NCBI GenBank assembly: GCA_009377645.1
Contig: WHTQ01000009.1
Coordinates: 27,442 to 91,441, forward strand
Direction of reading: 5' to 3'
Length of the DNA: 64,000 bases
DNA from: Micromonosporaceae bacterium
GTDB lineage: Bacteria > Actinomycetota > Actinomycetes > Mycobacteriales > Micromonosporaceae
The translations under genes and the position numbers were made by a program. Numbering within the stretch: the stretch's first letter is position 1; every line of letters begins with the position of its first letter. Positions 1-8,192 of this stretch are shown piece by piece. The notes beneath the pieces were generated by a model that worked only from the letters and a program-made list of their open reading frames with translations, was not told the origin of the DNA and ran no database searches.

Positions 1-1071
1 CGGTGGCGGCTCCGCCGGGGGCGGCGCGGCCGCCGCGTACAGGTTCGTCGCGAGCCACCGGAACGTCTCGAACTGCCGCCGGAACCGGCGGTCGTACTCC
101 CGGCCGAGCCCGCCGGCCGCCTCCGGCCGCTCCAGCCCGGCGTGCACGATCCGGCCGGCCAGCGCTCCGGACTCGACCGCCAGCTGTACGCCCGGAGTAA
201 GCAACGGATCCACGAACCCGGCTGCGTCGCCGACCAGCGTCCAGTTGGGACCGCACAGCTGGCCGGCGGTCTGCGCCCGGGCGGCCGTCCACCGCACCGG
301 TCCGACCTGCTCCGCGCCCGCCAGCAGCTCCCGGAGCAGCGGCACCCTGGCCAGCGCCGCCAAGTAGGCGGTCGCAGGGTCGGTGACGGGGGCGAGCCCG
401 GCGCCGATCATGCCAACCCCGATCAGGTCCTCGTCGCCGCCGACCGGCAGGTACCACCACACCGGGTCGCCGCCGACCAGCAGGGTGTTGCCGGTCGCCC
501 GCCCGGGCAGCCGGCGGCCACCGCGCCAGTAGGCCCAAACCGCGCGCTGGTCGAGGTCCGGCTCATCGTGCAGCAGCCCGCGCTCGCGCGCCAGCAGCCC
601 GTCCCGGCCGGTCGCGTCGACCAGCCACCGGGGGGCCGCCTCGGCGGCGTCGTCGTCGGCCGTCACCCAGGACACGCCACCGACCCGGTCACCGTCGAAC
701 CGCACCCGCTCCACCCGCGCGCCGGTCTGCACCCGGGCACCGGCGGCCCGGGCCCGGTCGAGCAGCCGCGCGTCCAGCTCGTCCCGCCGGACCTGCCAGG
801 CGGACGAGCCCGGATAGTAGGTGCTGAAGGTGCCGTGCTCACCCCAGACCAGGGTGGCTCCGGTCTTGGCCACGAACCCGGCCGACGCCAGGTCCACACC
901 GTAACCGGACAGGGCGGCGCAGGCGGACGGCGACAGGGACTCGCCGACCCGGTATCGGGGCGGGTGCTCGGCATCCAGCAGCAGCACCCGGCGTCCCCGC
1001 CGGGACAGCTCGATCGCGCACACCGCACCGGCCGGCCCGCCGCCGGCCACCACCACGTCCCATTCGGTCAT
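1..1071 (-). CDS. Flavin-dependent halogenase-like FAD oxidoreductase (C-terminus cut by window edge)
   Basis: The protein begins with a dinucleotide-binding GGGPAG motif at residues 10-15 and a RVGESLSP motif near residue 45, as in FAD-dependent halogenases and related monooxygenases. A WWYLPVGG segment sits where halogenases carry WxWxIP, and a GDAAGFVDPLLTPGV segment matches the second FAD-contact motif. The first Trp of WxWxIP is replaced by Val, so halogenation is uncertain and hydroxylation or another flavin oxidation is possible. Its ATG overlaps the stop of the preceding small ORF (ATGA), so it is the last visible gene of an operon running cupin, methyltransferase, 50-residue peptide, this enzyme. 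It would act as a tailoring enzyme for the adjacent type II polyketide. The frame is open to base 1. Confidence 0.8.
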   Translation of the reverse strand, partial: MTEWDVVVAGGGPAGAVCAIELSRRGRRVLLLDAEHPPRYRVGESLSPSACAALSGYGVDLASAGFVAKTGATLVWGEHGTFSTYYPGSSAWQVRRDELDARLLDRARAAGARVQTGARVERVRFDGDRVGGVSWVTADDDAAEAAPRWLVDATGRDGLLARERGLLHDEPDLDQRAVWAYWRGGRRLPGRATGNTLLVGGDPVWWYLPVGGDEDLIGVGMIGAGLAPVTDPATAYLAALARVPLLRELLAGAEQVGPVRWTAARAQTAGQLCGPNWTLVGDAAGFVDPLLTPGVQLAVESGALAGRIVHAGLERPEAAGGLGREYDRRFRRQFETFRWLATNLYAAAAPPPAEPPP

Positions 1072-1220
1072 TGGCTGTCTCCGGTCGGCTCGCTCGATTC
1101 CCGGCCGGCCGCCGGCGGTGGCTGGTCGGACAGGACCAGGTGCGGCCGCCCGTCATCGTCCAGCAGCACCAGCTCCAGCTCCGGACCGCCGGTCGCCGCA
1201 CCGCCCGCCGGAGCAGTCAT
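1068..1220 (-). CDS. Small hypothetical protein, 50 residues, translationally coupled
   Basis: I do not recognise this 50-residue ORF. Its ATG overlaps the stop of the upstream methyltransferase (ATGA), and its own TGA overlaps the ATG of the halogenase-like gene in the same way, which argues that it is really translated. The product has a Gly/Ala/Pro-rich start, a central block with ELELVLLDDDGRPHLVLSD and an acidic Ser/Pro-rich tail. There is no Cys, no obvious signal peptide and no membrane segment. It could be a small partner of one of its neighbours, a regulator, or a peptide substrate. No function is assigned. Confidence 0.6.
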   Translation of the reverse strand: MTAPAGGAATGGPELELVLLDDDGRPHLVLSDQPPPAAGRESSEPTGDSQ

Positions 1221-2230
1221 TTCGTGGCCGCCAGCGCCGCCGAGATCGGGGACACCCGGGCGACCGTCACGTCCGTGAAGCCGACCTCCCGCAGCCAACC
1301 CTCGGTCGTGGCCTGGCTGTGCGGCTCACCGCCCTGGTTGTTGTTCAACAGCAGGATCAACCCGAACTGGTACGGGAACGGCTGGCTGGCCTGCTCCGGC
1401 AGGTGACTGTGGATGATCAGCCGACCGCCGGCCGGCATCCAGCTGTGGACGTGGGACAGCAGGTTCCGGGCCCGCTCCCGGCTGAACCCCTGGATCACGT
1501 GGGACAGCAGCACCACGTCGCAGTCGGGGAAGGTCTCCGCGAAGATGTCCGCCCCCCGCACCTCGATCCGTTCGGACATACCCGCCTCGGTCACGAACTC
1601 GGCCGCCACCTCCGCCACCGCCGGCTGGTCGACGGCGGTCACGGCCAGGTCCGGGTAATGCTTCGCGAACGCGATCGAGTACCCCGCCGAGGCGCACCCC
1701 AGGTCCACCAGGCGGTGCCGGCCGGTCAGCGCAGCCTGTGTGGCGAGATCCTCGGCCACCAGCTGCGAGCTGCTCCGGAACACCTCCGCCCAGCGGCGCG
1801 CCCACGCCTGAGGTCCACCCTGGAACTCACCGGTGTACTGCGCTTCCAGCTGCACCGGCGCATCGTCGCGCAGGGCCGTCTCAAGCTCCATCAGCTTCGC
1901 GAAGTGGCTCTCCTGATGGGTGGCGAGCGGCCCGAGGTAGCGCGGGCCGCCGCTGGTCAGGTAGGTCTCCGCGATCGGGGCGTTGCCATACTTGTCACCG
2001 GTGCGGGTCACCAGCTGCTCACCCTCCACCGCCAGCAGCAGCACCCGGGCCGACCGCTCCGGCAGACCGATCTTCGACGCCACCTCCTCAGCGGTCGCCG
2101 GGCCGGCGCGCAGCGCGTCGAACACGCCCAGCCGGATCGCCGCGAACAGCGCCTTGGACGACAGGTAGCCCATCATCAACCGGTGCAGCCGCATCGACTC
2201 GGCGGTGGCACCGGTGTCCGTGGTGGTCAT
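1217..2230 (-). CDS. SAM-dependent methyltransferase (COMT-like O-methyltransferase fold)
   Basis: This 337-residue protein has an N-terminal winged-helix dimerisation domain (residues about 15-90) and a C-terminal Rossmann domain with the SAM-binding motif VDLGCASAGYS followed by the acidic AVDQP strand end. It matches the plant-type/TcmN-DnrK group that methylates hydroxyls on aromatic polyketides. The ATG overlaps the cupin stop (ATGA) and its own stop overlaps the 50-residue ORF, so the three are co-translated. It probably acts on the polyketide made by the neighbouring KS/CLF/ACP. The acceptor position cannot be read from the sequence. Confidence 0.85.
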   Translation of the reverse strand: MTTTDTGATAESMRLHRLMMGYLSSKALFAAIRLGVFDALRAGPATAEEVASKIGLPERSARVLLLAVEGEQLVTRTGDKYGNAPIAETYLTSGGPRYLGPLATHQESHFAKLMELETALRDDAPVQLEAQYTGEFQGGPQAWARRWAEVFRSSSQLVAEDLATQAALTGRHRLVDLGCASAGYSIAFAKHYPDLAVTAVDQPAVAEVAAEFVTEAGMSERIEVRGADIFAETFPDCDVVLLSHVIQGFSRERARNLLSHVHSWMPAGGRLIIHSHLPEQASQPFPYQFGLILLLNNNQGGEPHSQATTEGWLREVGFTDVTVARVSPISAALAATK

Positions 2231-2646
2231 CGTTCCGCCCCGGATGGGGCGCTGTCGTGCTGAGGCGCCTCGTCGGAGAGGAAGAAGCTGTTGACCGGTG
2301 GCCGCTCGGCCGGTGCGACCAGCAGCAGCCGGCAGTGCTCGTCCGGGCCGGTCACCAACCCGTGCGGCTCGCCCCGCGGGATGAACGCCACGTCCCCCTG
2401 CCGGAGCGGGTGCTCGTGACCCTCGACCGGCTGCGTGATCCGCAGCGACCCCGACAGGACGTAGAGCTCGTGCTCCCAGTCGTGATAGTGCGGGGGCGTG
2501 GCCCCGTTCGGCTCCATCTCGAACATGCTCATCACGAACCGGTCCGGCCCATCGGGCGTGTCGATCAGCCGCCGGAGGGTCACGTTCTTCGCGCCCGGCT
2601 CCCGGACGATCACCGGCGAGACGTCGTCTGTGTGCCTGATCTTCAT
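2227..2646 (-). CDS. Cupin-domain protein
   Basis: A single cupin domain of 139 residues carries the metal-binding motif PPHYHDWEHELYVLSG (two His, Glu) and, further on, a GEPHGLV second cupin motif. Small cupins of this kind occur in aromatic polyketide clusters as cyclases or oxygenases, so a role in ring formation is plausible but not proven. The start at MKIRHTDD is chosen because an AGAGAGGGCAGG ribosome site lies just upstream; a start 12 codons earlier lacks this. It is the first gene of the leftward operon and faces the plus-strand methyltransferase across a 118-base divergent promoter region. Confidence 0.8.
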   Translation of the reverse strand: MKIRHTDDVSPVIVREPGAKNVTLRRLIDTPDGPDRFVMSMFEMEPNGATPPHYHDWEHELYVLSGSLRITQPVEGHEHPLRQGDVAFIPRGEPHGLVTGPDEHCRLLLVAPAERPPVNSFFLSDEAPQHDSAPSGAER

Positions 2647-2764
2647 GGTGCCTGCCCTCTCTGGACGGTCGGGGGACACCACGGATGGTAGGGTGCGCCG
2701 GTCGCCGGGACACCCGGAGAAACCCTAGTCCGCCCAGGGTGCCGGGGCCACTAGCCTGTCGCCC
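2647..2764. promoter_or_regulatory. Divergent promoter region of polyketide tailoring operons
   Basis: This 118-base gap separates the leftward cupin operon from the rightward O-methyltransferase gene. On the plus strand TAGCCT (2752-2757) fits an actinobacterial TANNNT -10 box ending 7 bases before the ATG at 2765, which suggests a leaderless transcript. On the minus strand TACCAT (2684-2689 complement) is a -10 candidate for the cupin operon. Both are inferences from pattern only. Confidence 0.4.
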
Positions 2765-3820
2765 ATGGAGGCTTCCAGCAGCGTGCCGAGTCCGTGGACG
2801 GCGCCGGACACCCCGGTGCGGCAGGTCCTCAAGATGGCGATCGGATACCAGGTCTCGGCGGTGGTGTCGGCGGTCGCCCAGCTGACCATCCCGGATCTGC
2901 TCGCCGGTGGCGCCAAGCGCGCCGCCGAGCTGGCCGAGGCGGTCGACGCCCACCCCGACACGGTCCTGCGGCTGATGCGGGTGGCGGTGAGCCTGGGCCT
3001 GTTCGAGCAGGTCGGTCCCGGCACGTTCGCCATCAACCCACTGTCCCAGTGCCTTCGCTCGGACGTCCACTCGGTACGCGGGGTGGCGCTGGCCAGTGGC
3101 CGGATCGCACACGTCCGGCCGGTCGAGCACATGGTGACCGCGATCCGGGAGAACCGGTCGGTGGTCAAGGACACGCTCGGCATGGAGATCTGGGAGTACT
3201 GGGACCAGGACCCGGAGACCAAGGCGGCGATGACCGAGCACCTGGTCGAGGTGAACGCCGCCACCGGACCGGCGATCCAGCAACACTACGACCTGAGCCG
3301 GTTCCGCCGGATCGTCGACATCGGTGGCAACGAGGGGTTCTTCCTGGCCTATCTGCTCCAGGCCGCGCCGCAGGCCACCGGCGTGCTGTTCGACCGCCCG
3401 GAGGTGATGGACGAGGCGCGGGAGACGATGGCGGCCAAGGGCCTCGCCGACCGGGTCGAGTTCGTCGGCGGGGACTTTATGGACCACGTGCCGCCCGGCG
3501 GCGACCTGTATGTCCTGAAGGGAATCCTGCACGACTCCAACAACCAGGTGGCGGCCCGGATCCTGGCGAACTGCGAGGCGGCTGCCGCGCCCGGCAGCAC
3601 GCTGATCCTGGTGGAGGGGATGATGCCGGACCAGCCGCCGTACGACCCGATCGTGCAGCTGGTGGACATCAACATGCTGCTGATGGTGGACGGCCGCGAG
3701 CGCAACCTCGGCGAGTTCTCCGCCCTGCTCGACGCCGCCGGCTACGACGTCATCGGCACGACCGCGCTGCCGGAGACCGGCTACTTCCCGTTCCACGTCA
3801 TCGAGGCGCGGCACCGCTGA
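2765..3820 (+). CDS. Aromatic polyketide O-methyltransferase
   Basis: A 351-residue class I methyltransferase of the TcmN/DnrK (COMT-like) family. Residues about 20-100 form the winged-helix dimerisation domain. The SAM motif VDIGGNEGFFLAYLL is near residue 183, and the LKGILHDSNNQ segment carries the His that acts as general base in catalytic members of this family. It is the first gene of the rightward transcript and lies one base before the FAD monooxygenase start, so the two are probably cotranscribed. It likely methylates a phenol on the polyketide. It is distinct in sequence from the methyltransferase encoded on the opposite strand at 1217-2230. Confidence 0.88.
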   Translation: MEASSSVPSPWTAPDTPVRQVLKMAIGYQVSAVVSAVAQLTIPDLLAGGAKRAAELAEAVDAHPDTVLRLMRVAVSLGLFEQVGPGTFAINPLSQCLRSDVHSVRGVALASGRIAHVRPVEHMVTAIRENRSVVKDTLGMEIWEYWDQDPETKAAMTEHLVEVNAATGPAIQQHYDLSRFRRIVDIGGNEGFFLAYLLQAAPQATGVLFDRPEVMDEARETMAAKGLADRVEFVGGDFMDHVPPGGDLYVLKGILHDSNNQVAARILANCEAAAAPGSTLILVEGMMPDQPPYDPIVQLVDINMLLMVDGRERNLGEFSALLDAAGYDVIGTTALPETGYFPFHVIEARHR

Positions 3821-3821
3821 C

Positions 3822-4964
3822 GTGGCCGAGCAGACGACGGTGGTGATCGGGGCCGGCCCGGCTGGCCTGGCGGTCGCGGCGACCCTGCACGCCCGCCGGA
3901 TCGACCCGATCGTGCTCGAGCAGGGCGACGCGGTCGGCACCAGCTGGCGGCGGCGCTACGATGGCTTGCGGCTGAACACGGTCCGCTGGCTGTCCAACCT
4001 GCCCGGACTGCGGATGCCCCGCCAGGCGGGCCGATGGGTCGGCCGGGACGAGTACGTCGCCTACCTCGAGCGGTACGCGGCGCACCACCGGCTCCGAACC
4101 CGGCTGGGGGTACGAGTGGAGCGGATCGATCCCGGCCCGGACGAGACCCGCCGCTGGCTGGTGTCGACCGACCAGGAACCGATCCACGCCAGCTCCGTGG
4201 TGGTGGCCACCGGCGCTTTCGCCACGCCGGTCATCCCCGGCTGGCCCGGCCGGTCACGGTTTGCGGGCGAGCTCCACCACGCCGACAGCTACCGCAACCC
4301 GGCCCGGTACGCAGGCCGGAGCGTGCTGGTGGTCGGGGGCGGCGCCAGCGGGCTGGAGATCGCGCTGCTGCTCGCCGGCGGCGGCGCCGGACCGGTGCTG
4401 CTGTCGGTGCGCTCCTGCCAGAACCTGTTCGTCCGGCAGTGGCGCGGGATCCCGCTCACCCCACCGCCGGCGGCCCAGCGGCTGCCCACCGCGGTGCTGG
4501 ACGCCGGTGGCGCGATGACCCGCCGGCTGCTCGGCACCGGTTGGCCCAGCCCGCTTCCGGGCGCTCCCGCCGGGCTCGGCACGGCACTGCGCCGCGACGA
4601 ACGGGAGCCGACGGTCGCCGACGGGGTGGTCGAGGCGCTGCGGGACGGCCGGATCCGGCTGGTCGCGGCGGTCGCCGAGCTCCGCGAGCAGGAGGTGGTG
4701 CTCGCCGACGGTGAGGTCGTGCGGCCGGACGCGGTGATCGCCGCCACCGGATACACGGACGGTCTGGACACACTGGTCGGTCATCTGGGCGTCACCGGAC
4801 CGGGCGGGCGGCTGGTCGCCCCGGCCGGACAGCCGATCGCGCACGCACCGGGCCTGGCGTTCGTGGGCTTCACGCCGACCGTCACCGGCCGGCTGCTGCG
4901 GCTGCACAGCCAGGCCCGCACGGCCGCCCGTACCATCACTGCCCCGGGGAAACCCCAGCCCTGA
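3822..4964 (+). CDS. FAD-dependent monooxygenase, FMO/Baeyer-Villiger-like
   Basis: This 380-residue flavoprotein has an N-terminal GAGPAGLAV FAD motif (residues 10-18) and a second Rossmann motif VVGGGASGLEIALLLAGGG near residue 170 for NADPH, the two-site layout of flavin-containing and Baeyer-Villiger monooxygenases. An ATGYTDG segment near the end resembles the FMO ATGY motif. GTG at 3822 is used as start, one base after the methyltransferase stop, which implies coupling. A role as an oxidative tailoring step on the polyketide is inferred from position. Hydroxylation, epoxidation or oxygen insertion cannot be told apart here. Confidence 0.85.
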   Translation: MAEQTTVVIGAGPAGLAVAATLHARRIDPIVLEQGDAVGTSWRRRYDGLRLNTVRWLSNLPGLRMPRQAGRWVGRDEYVAYLERYAAHHRLRTRLGVRVERIDPGPDETRRWLVSTDQEPIHASSVVVATGAFATPVIPGWPGRSRFAGELHHADSYRNPARYAGRSVLVVGGGASGLEIALLLAGGGAGPVLLSVRSCQNLFVRQWRGIPLTPPPAAQRLPTAVLDAGGAMTRRLLGTGWPSPLPGAPAGLGTALRRDEREPTVADGVVEALRDGRIRLVAAVAELREQEVVLADGEVVRPDAVIAATGYTDGLDTLVGHLGVTGPGGRLVAPAGQPIAHAPGLAFVGFTPTVTGRLLRLHSQARTAARTITAPGKPQP

Positions 4965-5022
4965 ATCGACCCCTCCCGTCTACGCTCGTGGCATGTGCGA
5001 AGGCTGAAGGGAGAAACCATCG

Positions 5023-6291
5023 ATGAGCCGTCGGGTGGCGATAACCGGGATCGGGGTGGTAGCTCCTGGAGCCGTTGGCACCAAACAGTTCTGGGAGCTG
5101 CTGATGGCCGGTCGCCCGGTCACCCGCACGATCACGTCGTTCGACCCCGGCCGGTTCCGGTCCCAGCTGGCGGCGGAGTGCGACTTCTACCCCGAGCAGC
5201 ACGGCTTGTCCCCGGAACAGTGCGCGCGGCTGGACCGGGTGACCCAGTTCGCGCTGGTCGCCGCCAGGGAGGCGATGCTCGACAGCCGGATTGCATCCAC
5301 CGGCGAGGCGGCGCACCGGGTGGGGGTGAGCATCGGCACCGCGGTCGGCTGCACCCAACAGCTCGAGCAGCAGTACCGGGCCGTGAGTGACCATCACGAA
5401 CACTGGTGGGTCGACCATTCCCGGGCCAGCCCGTTCTTCTACGACTACTTCGTCCCCAGCTCGATCGCCGCGGAGCTGGCGTGGCTGGTGGGCGCCGAGG
5501 GGCCGTCGACCGTGGTGTCCACCGGCTGCACGTCGGGGATCGACGCGATCGGGTACGGCTGCGAGCTGATCCGGGAGGGCAGTGTGGACGTCGTCGTGGC
5601 CGGCGGCAGCGACGCGCCGATCGCCCCGATCACCGTCGCCTGTTTCGACGCCATCAAGGCGACCTCGTCCCGCAACGATGACCCGGAGACCGCCTGCCGC
5701 CCGTTCGACCGGACCCGAAACGGGTTCGTGCTGGGCGAGGGGGCGGCAGTGCTGGTGCTGGAGCGGCTGGAGCTGGCCCGGGCCCGGGGAGCCCGAATCT
5801 ACGGAGAGGTCGCCGGGTTCGCCTCGCGCAGCAACGGCTACCACATGACCGGCCTGCGGGCGGACGGCCGGGAGATGGCGGCGGCGGTGACCGCGGCGCT
5901 GGATGAGGCCCGGCTGCCGGCCACCGCGGTGGACTACGTGAATGCCCACGGGACGGCCACGAAACAGAACGACCGGCACGAGACGGCCGCGCTCAAGCAC
6001 AGCCTGCGCGAGCACGCGTACCGGGTGCCGGTCAGCTCGATCAAGTCGATGATCGGGCACTCGCTCGGGGCGATCGGGGCGATCGAGGTAGCGACCTGCG
6101 CGCTGAGCCTGGAAAACGGGGCGGTGCCGCCGACCGCGAACCTGCACGAGCCGGAGCCGGAGCTGGACCTCGACTACGTGCCGCTGGTCGCGCGGGAGAT
6201 GCCGGTCGAGGTGGCGCTGACGGTCGGCAGCGGGTTCGGCGGTTTCCAGAGCGCGATGGTGCTGGCCCGCGATCTTGGGCCGCTGGCGTGA
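5023..6291 (+). CDS. Type II polyketide synthase ketosynthase alpha subunit (KS-alpha)
   Basis: A 422-residue beta-ketoacyl synthase. The nucleophile is Cys169 in VVSTGCTSGIDAIGYG, and the catalytic His residues are His309 (NAHGTATKQND) and His346 (SMIGHSLGAIGAIE). The TGCTSGIDA context is that of actinobacterial aromatic KS-alpha rather than fatty acid FabF. It forms a heterodimer with the chain length factor encoded next, condensing malonyl units carried by the ACP. A GAAGGGAGAAA ribosome site precedes the ATG, and a TACGCT box at 4981-4986 could be its own -10. Its stop overlaps the next start (GTGA), giving the 1:1 coupling usual for KS/CLF pairs. Confidence 0.95.
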   Translation: MSRRVAITGIGVVAPGAVGTKQFWELLMAGRPVTRTITSFDPGRFRSQLAAECDFYPEQHGLSPEQCARLDRVTQFALVAAREAMLDSRIASTGEAAHRVGVSIGTAVGCTQQLEQQYRAVSDHHEHWWVDHSRASPFFYDYFVPSSIAAELAWLVGAEGPSTVVSTGCTSGIDAIGYGCELIREGSVDVVVAGGSDAPIAPITVACFDAIKATSSRNDDPETACRPFDRTRNGFVLGEGAAVLVLERLELARARGARIYGEVAGFASRSNGYHMTGLRADGREMAAAVTAALDEARLPATAVDYVNAHGTATKQNDRHETAALKHSLREHAYRVPVSSIKSMIGHSLGAIGAIEVATCALSLENGAVPPTANLHEPEPELDLDYVPLVAREMPVEVALTVGSGFGGFQSAMVLARDLGPLA

Positions 6292-7502
6292 CCACGGCGG
6301 CGGTGACCGGGATCGGGGTGGTGGCGCCCAACGGCCTGGGCGTGGCCGACTACTGGTCGGCGGTGCTGCGCGGGCAGCCCGCGATCGGGCCGATCCCCGA
6401 CTCCACATATCCGGTGCGGTTCGCGGGGCAGGTGGTCGGCTTCGAGCCGGACCGGCACCTGCCCGGCCGGCTGGTGCCGCAGACCGACCGGATGACCCAG
6501 TTCGCGATCGCCGCGGCGGACTGGGCGGTCCAGGACGCCAAACTGGACCTGTCCGGCTTCGACCCGCTGGACGTCGGGGTGGTCACCGCCGGGACCTCCG
6601 GCGGTTTCTCCTTCGGACAGCGGGAGCTGGCGAACCTGTGCCACCGCGGCCCGGAACACGTCAGCGCGTACATGTCGTTCGCCTGGTTCTACGCGGTGAA
6701 CAGCGGTCAGATTTCGATCCGGCACGACCTTCGCGGCCCCACCGGGGTGCTGGTCGCCGACCAGGCGGGCGGCCTGGACGCGCTGGCGCAGGCCCGCCGG
6801 AAGGTGCGCCAGGGAACCCGGCTGGTGCTCACCGGCGGCCTAGACTGTCCACTGTGCCCGTACAGTCTGACCGCGCAGCTGGCCGGCGGGCGGCTCAGCG
6901 ACCGGGACGACCCGGCCACCGCGTACCTCCCCTTCGACGTCCGGGCCGGCGGCCACGTACCCGGCGAGGGCGGGGCGATCCTGGTGCTGGAGGACCGCGC
7001 CCAGGCCGGGGCGCGCGGCGCGGCGGTCTACGGCGAGATCGCCGGGTACGGCGCCACCACCGATCCGCACCCGGACTCCGGCCGGCCACCGAACCTGCGC
7101 CGGGCGATCGAGCTCGCGCTGGCCGACGCCGGCCTGCACCCGGCCGACGTGGCCGTGGTGTTCGCCGACGCGGCGGCGGTGCCGGAGCTGGACCAGGCGG
7201 AGGCCCGGGCGCTGGCGGAGGTGTTCGGCCCGCACGGGGTTCCGGTGACCGCGCCGAAGACGGCGATCGGCCGGATCTACGCGGGCGGTGGCCCGCTGGA
7301 CGTGGTGGCCGCGTTGCTGGCGCTGCGCGAGCGGGTGATCCCGCCGACCGTGAACGTCGCGCGGCGTACGGTCGACCGCGCGGTCGACCTGGTCGAGGCG
7401 CCGAGGCCGTTGACCGGGTCGGCTGCGCTGGTGCTGGCCCGCGGCGTCGGCGGCTTCAACAGCGCCCTGGTCGTGTCGACCCGCGACATCGTTGATCGGT
7501 AG
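6288..7502 (+). CDS. Type II polyketide synthase chain length factor (KS-beta)
   Basis: A 404-residue homologue of KS-alpha in which the active Cys is replaced by Gln159 (VLVADQAGGLDALA), the hallmark of chain length factors. The catalytic His positions are also lost. It pairs with KS-alpha, decarboxylates the malonyl starter and sets polyketide chain length. It starts at GTG 6288 overlapping the KS stop. Just after its stop there is a threefold direct repeat (TAGGAGTCGG, TAGGAGTCGG, TAGGAGGAGG, 7500-7529) that supplies the ACP ribosome site. Chain length cannot be predicted by eye. Confidence 0.93.
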   Translation: MTTAAVTGIGVVAPNGLGVADYWSAVLRGQPAIGPIPDSTYPVRFAGQVVGFEPDRHLPGRLVPQTDRMTQFAIAAADWAVQDAKLDLSGFDPLDVGVVTAGTSGGFSFGQRELANLCHRGPEHVSAYMSFAWFYAVNSGQISIRHDLRGPTGVLVADQAGGLDALAQARRKVRQGTRLVLTGGLDCPLCPYSLTAQLAGGRLSDRDDPATAYLPFDVRAGGHVPGEGGAILVLEDRAQAGARGAAVYGEIAGYGATTDPHPDSGRPPNLRRAIELALADAGLHPADVAVVFADAAAVPELDQAEARALAEVFGPHGVPVTAPKTAIGRIYAGGGPLDVVAALLALRERVIPPTVNVARRTVDRAVDLVEAPRPLTGSAALVLARGVGGFNSALVVSTRDIVDR

Positions 7503-7529
7503 GAGTCGGTAGGAGTCGGTAGGAGGAGG
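7500..7529 (+). repeat. Threefold 10-base direct repeat containing the ACP ribosome binding site
   Basis: TAGGAGTCGG is present twice and then as TAGGAGGAGG, in tandem between the CLF stop and the ACP start. Each copy has an AGGAG core, so three stacked ribosome sites precede the ACP ATG at 7535. This could raise ACP translation over KS/CLF, which would suit ACP's higher stoichiometry. It may equally be replication slippage. Confidence 0.7.
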
Positions 7530-7534
7530 AAGCG

Positions 7535-7801
7535 ATGGACGCGTTCACCCTGGCGGAGCTGATCCGGATCATGCGCGAGTGTGCCGGGGAAGACGACCAG
7601 GTGGACCTGGACGGCGACGTGGCCGAAGTGGACTTCGCCGAGCTGGGCTACGACTCGCTCGCCCTGCTGGAGACCGCCGGCCGGCTGGCCCGCGAGTGGG
7701 GCGTGTCGCTGCCCGAGGAGGAGCTGACCCAGGTGCGCACCCCGGCCGGGTATGTCGCCCTGGTGAACCGGGAGCTGGCCCAGTCCGGGGCCGGCGGCTA
7801 G
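7535..7801 (+). CDS. Acyl carrier protein of the type II polyketide synthase
   Basis: An acidic 88-residue carrier protein. Ser42-region motif LGYDSLALLETAG contains the DSL phosphopantetheine attachment site. Length and composition are typical of aromatic PKS ACPs. It completes the KS-CLF-ACP minimal set and carries the growing poly-beta-ketone. It lies 32 bases after CLF behind three tandem AGGAG repeats, and ends 4 bases before the convergent reductase gene. Confidence 0.93.
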   Translation: MDAFTLAELIRIMRECAGEDDQVDLDGDVAEVDFAELGYDSLALLETAGRLAREWGVSLPEEELTQVRTPAGYVALVNRELAQSGAGG

Positions 7802-7805
7802 TACT

Positions 7806-8180
7806 CTACTGTGGCGTCCGGACGTCGGCTATCACGACTTCGTCGGCGAACCGGCAGGAGAACCGGCCAAGCGGTGACAACCGGCCCACCTGGCCGGTCG
7901 GGACCACCCGCGGTGCCACCATCGGCTGCCGCCGGGCGAACCGGATCAGGCCGCCACCCCCGTTGTTCAGCAGGTTCCGCAGCCAGTCCGACCGGCCGTA
8001 GCTGAGGACGATCACCACCTCGCCGGGGCGGCGGAACGCGAACACCGGCGTCCGGTACCGGCGGCCAGTGACCCGACCGTGGTGCTCGACCACCGCCATC
8101 GGCGGCAGCAGGTGGGCGAGCGGGCGCAGCACCGGGTTCAGAAACCGGCGGTTGACGTACGCGAGCCTGCGCGGGAACAT
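7806..8180 (-). CDS. Deazaflavin(F420)-dependent nitroreductase-family protein
   Basis: This 124-residue protein matches the small split-barrel DDN family: an HHGRVTGRRYRTPVFAFRRPGE segment followed by VVLSYGRSDWLRNLLNNGGG, the usual coenzyme-contacting stretch. Family members use F420H2 or hold lipophilic substrates, and some act as reductases in antibiotic pathways. It lies 12 bases after the cyclase-family gene and probably belongs to the leftward PadR-controlled operon. Its role in polyketide reduction is inferred from position. Confidence 0.75.
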   Translation of the reverse strand: MFPRRLAYVNRRFLNPVLRPLAHLLPPMAVVEHHGRVTGRRYRTPVFAFRRPGEVVIVLSYGRSDWLRNLLNNGGGGLIRFARRQPMVAPRVVPTGQVGRLSPLGRFSCRFADEVVIADVRTPQ

Positions 8181-8192
8181 CCGGAACCTCCG

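Noticed and set aside
1217..3940. A 907-codon minus-strand open frame spanning the methyltransferase, cupin and plus-strand O-methyltransferase region
   Set aside because: Only its C-terminal third (1217-2230) has protein-family features. The rest is a GC-rich shadow of real genes; stops are simply rare in such DNA.
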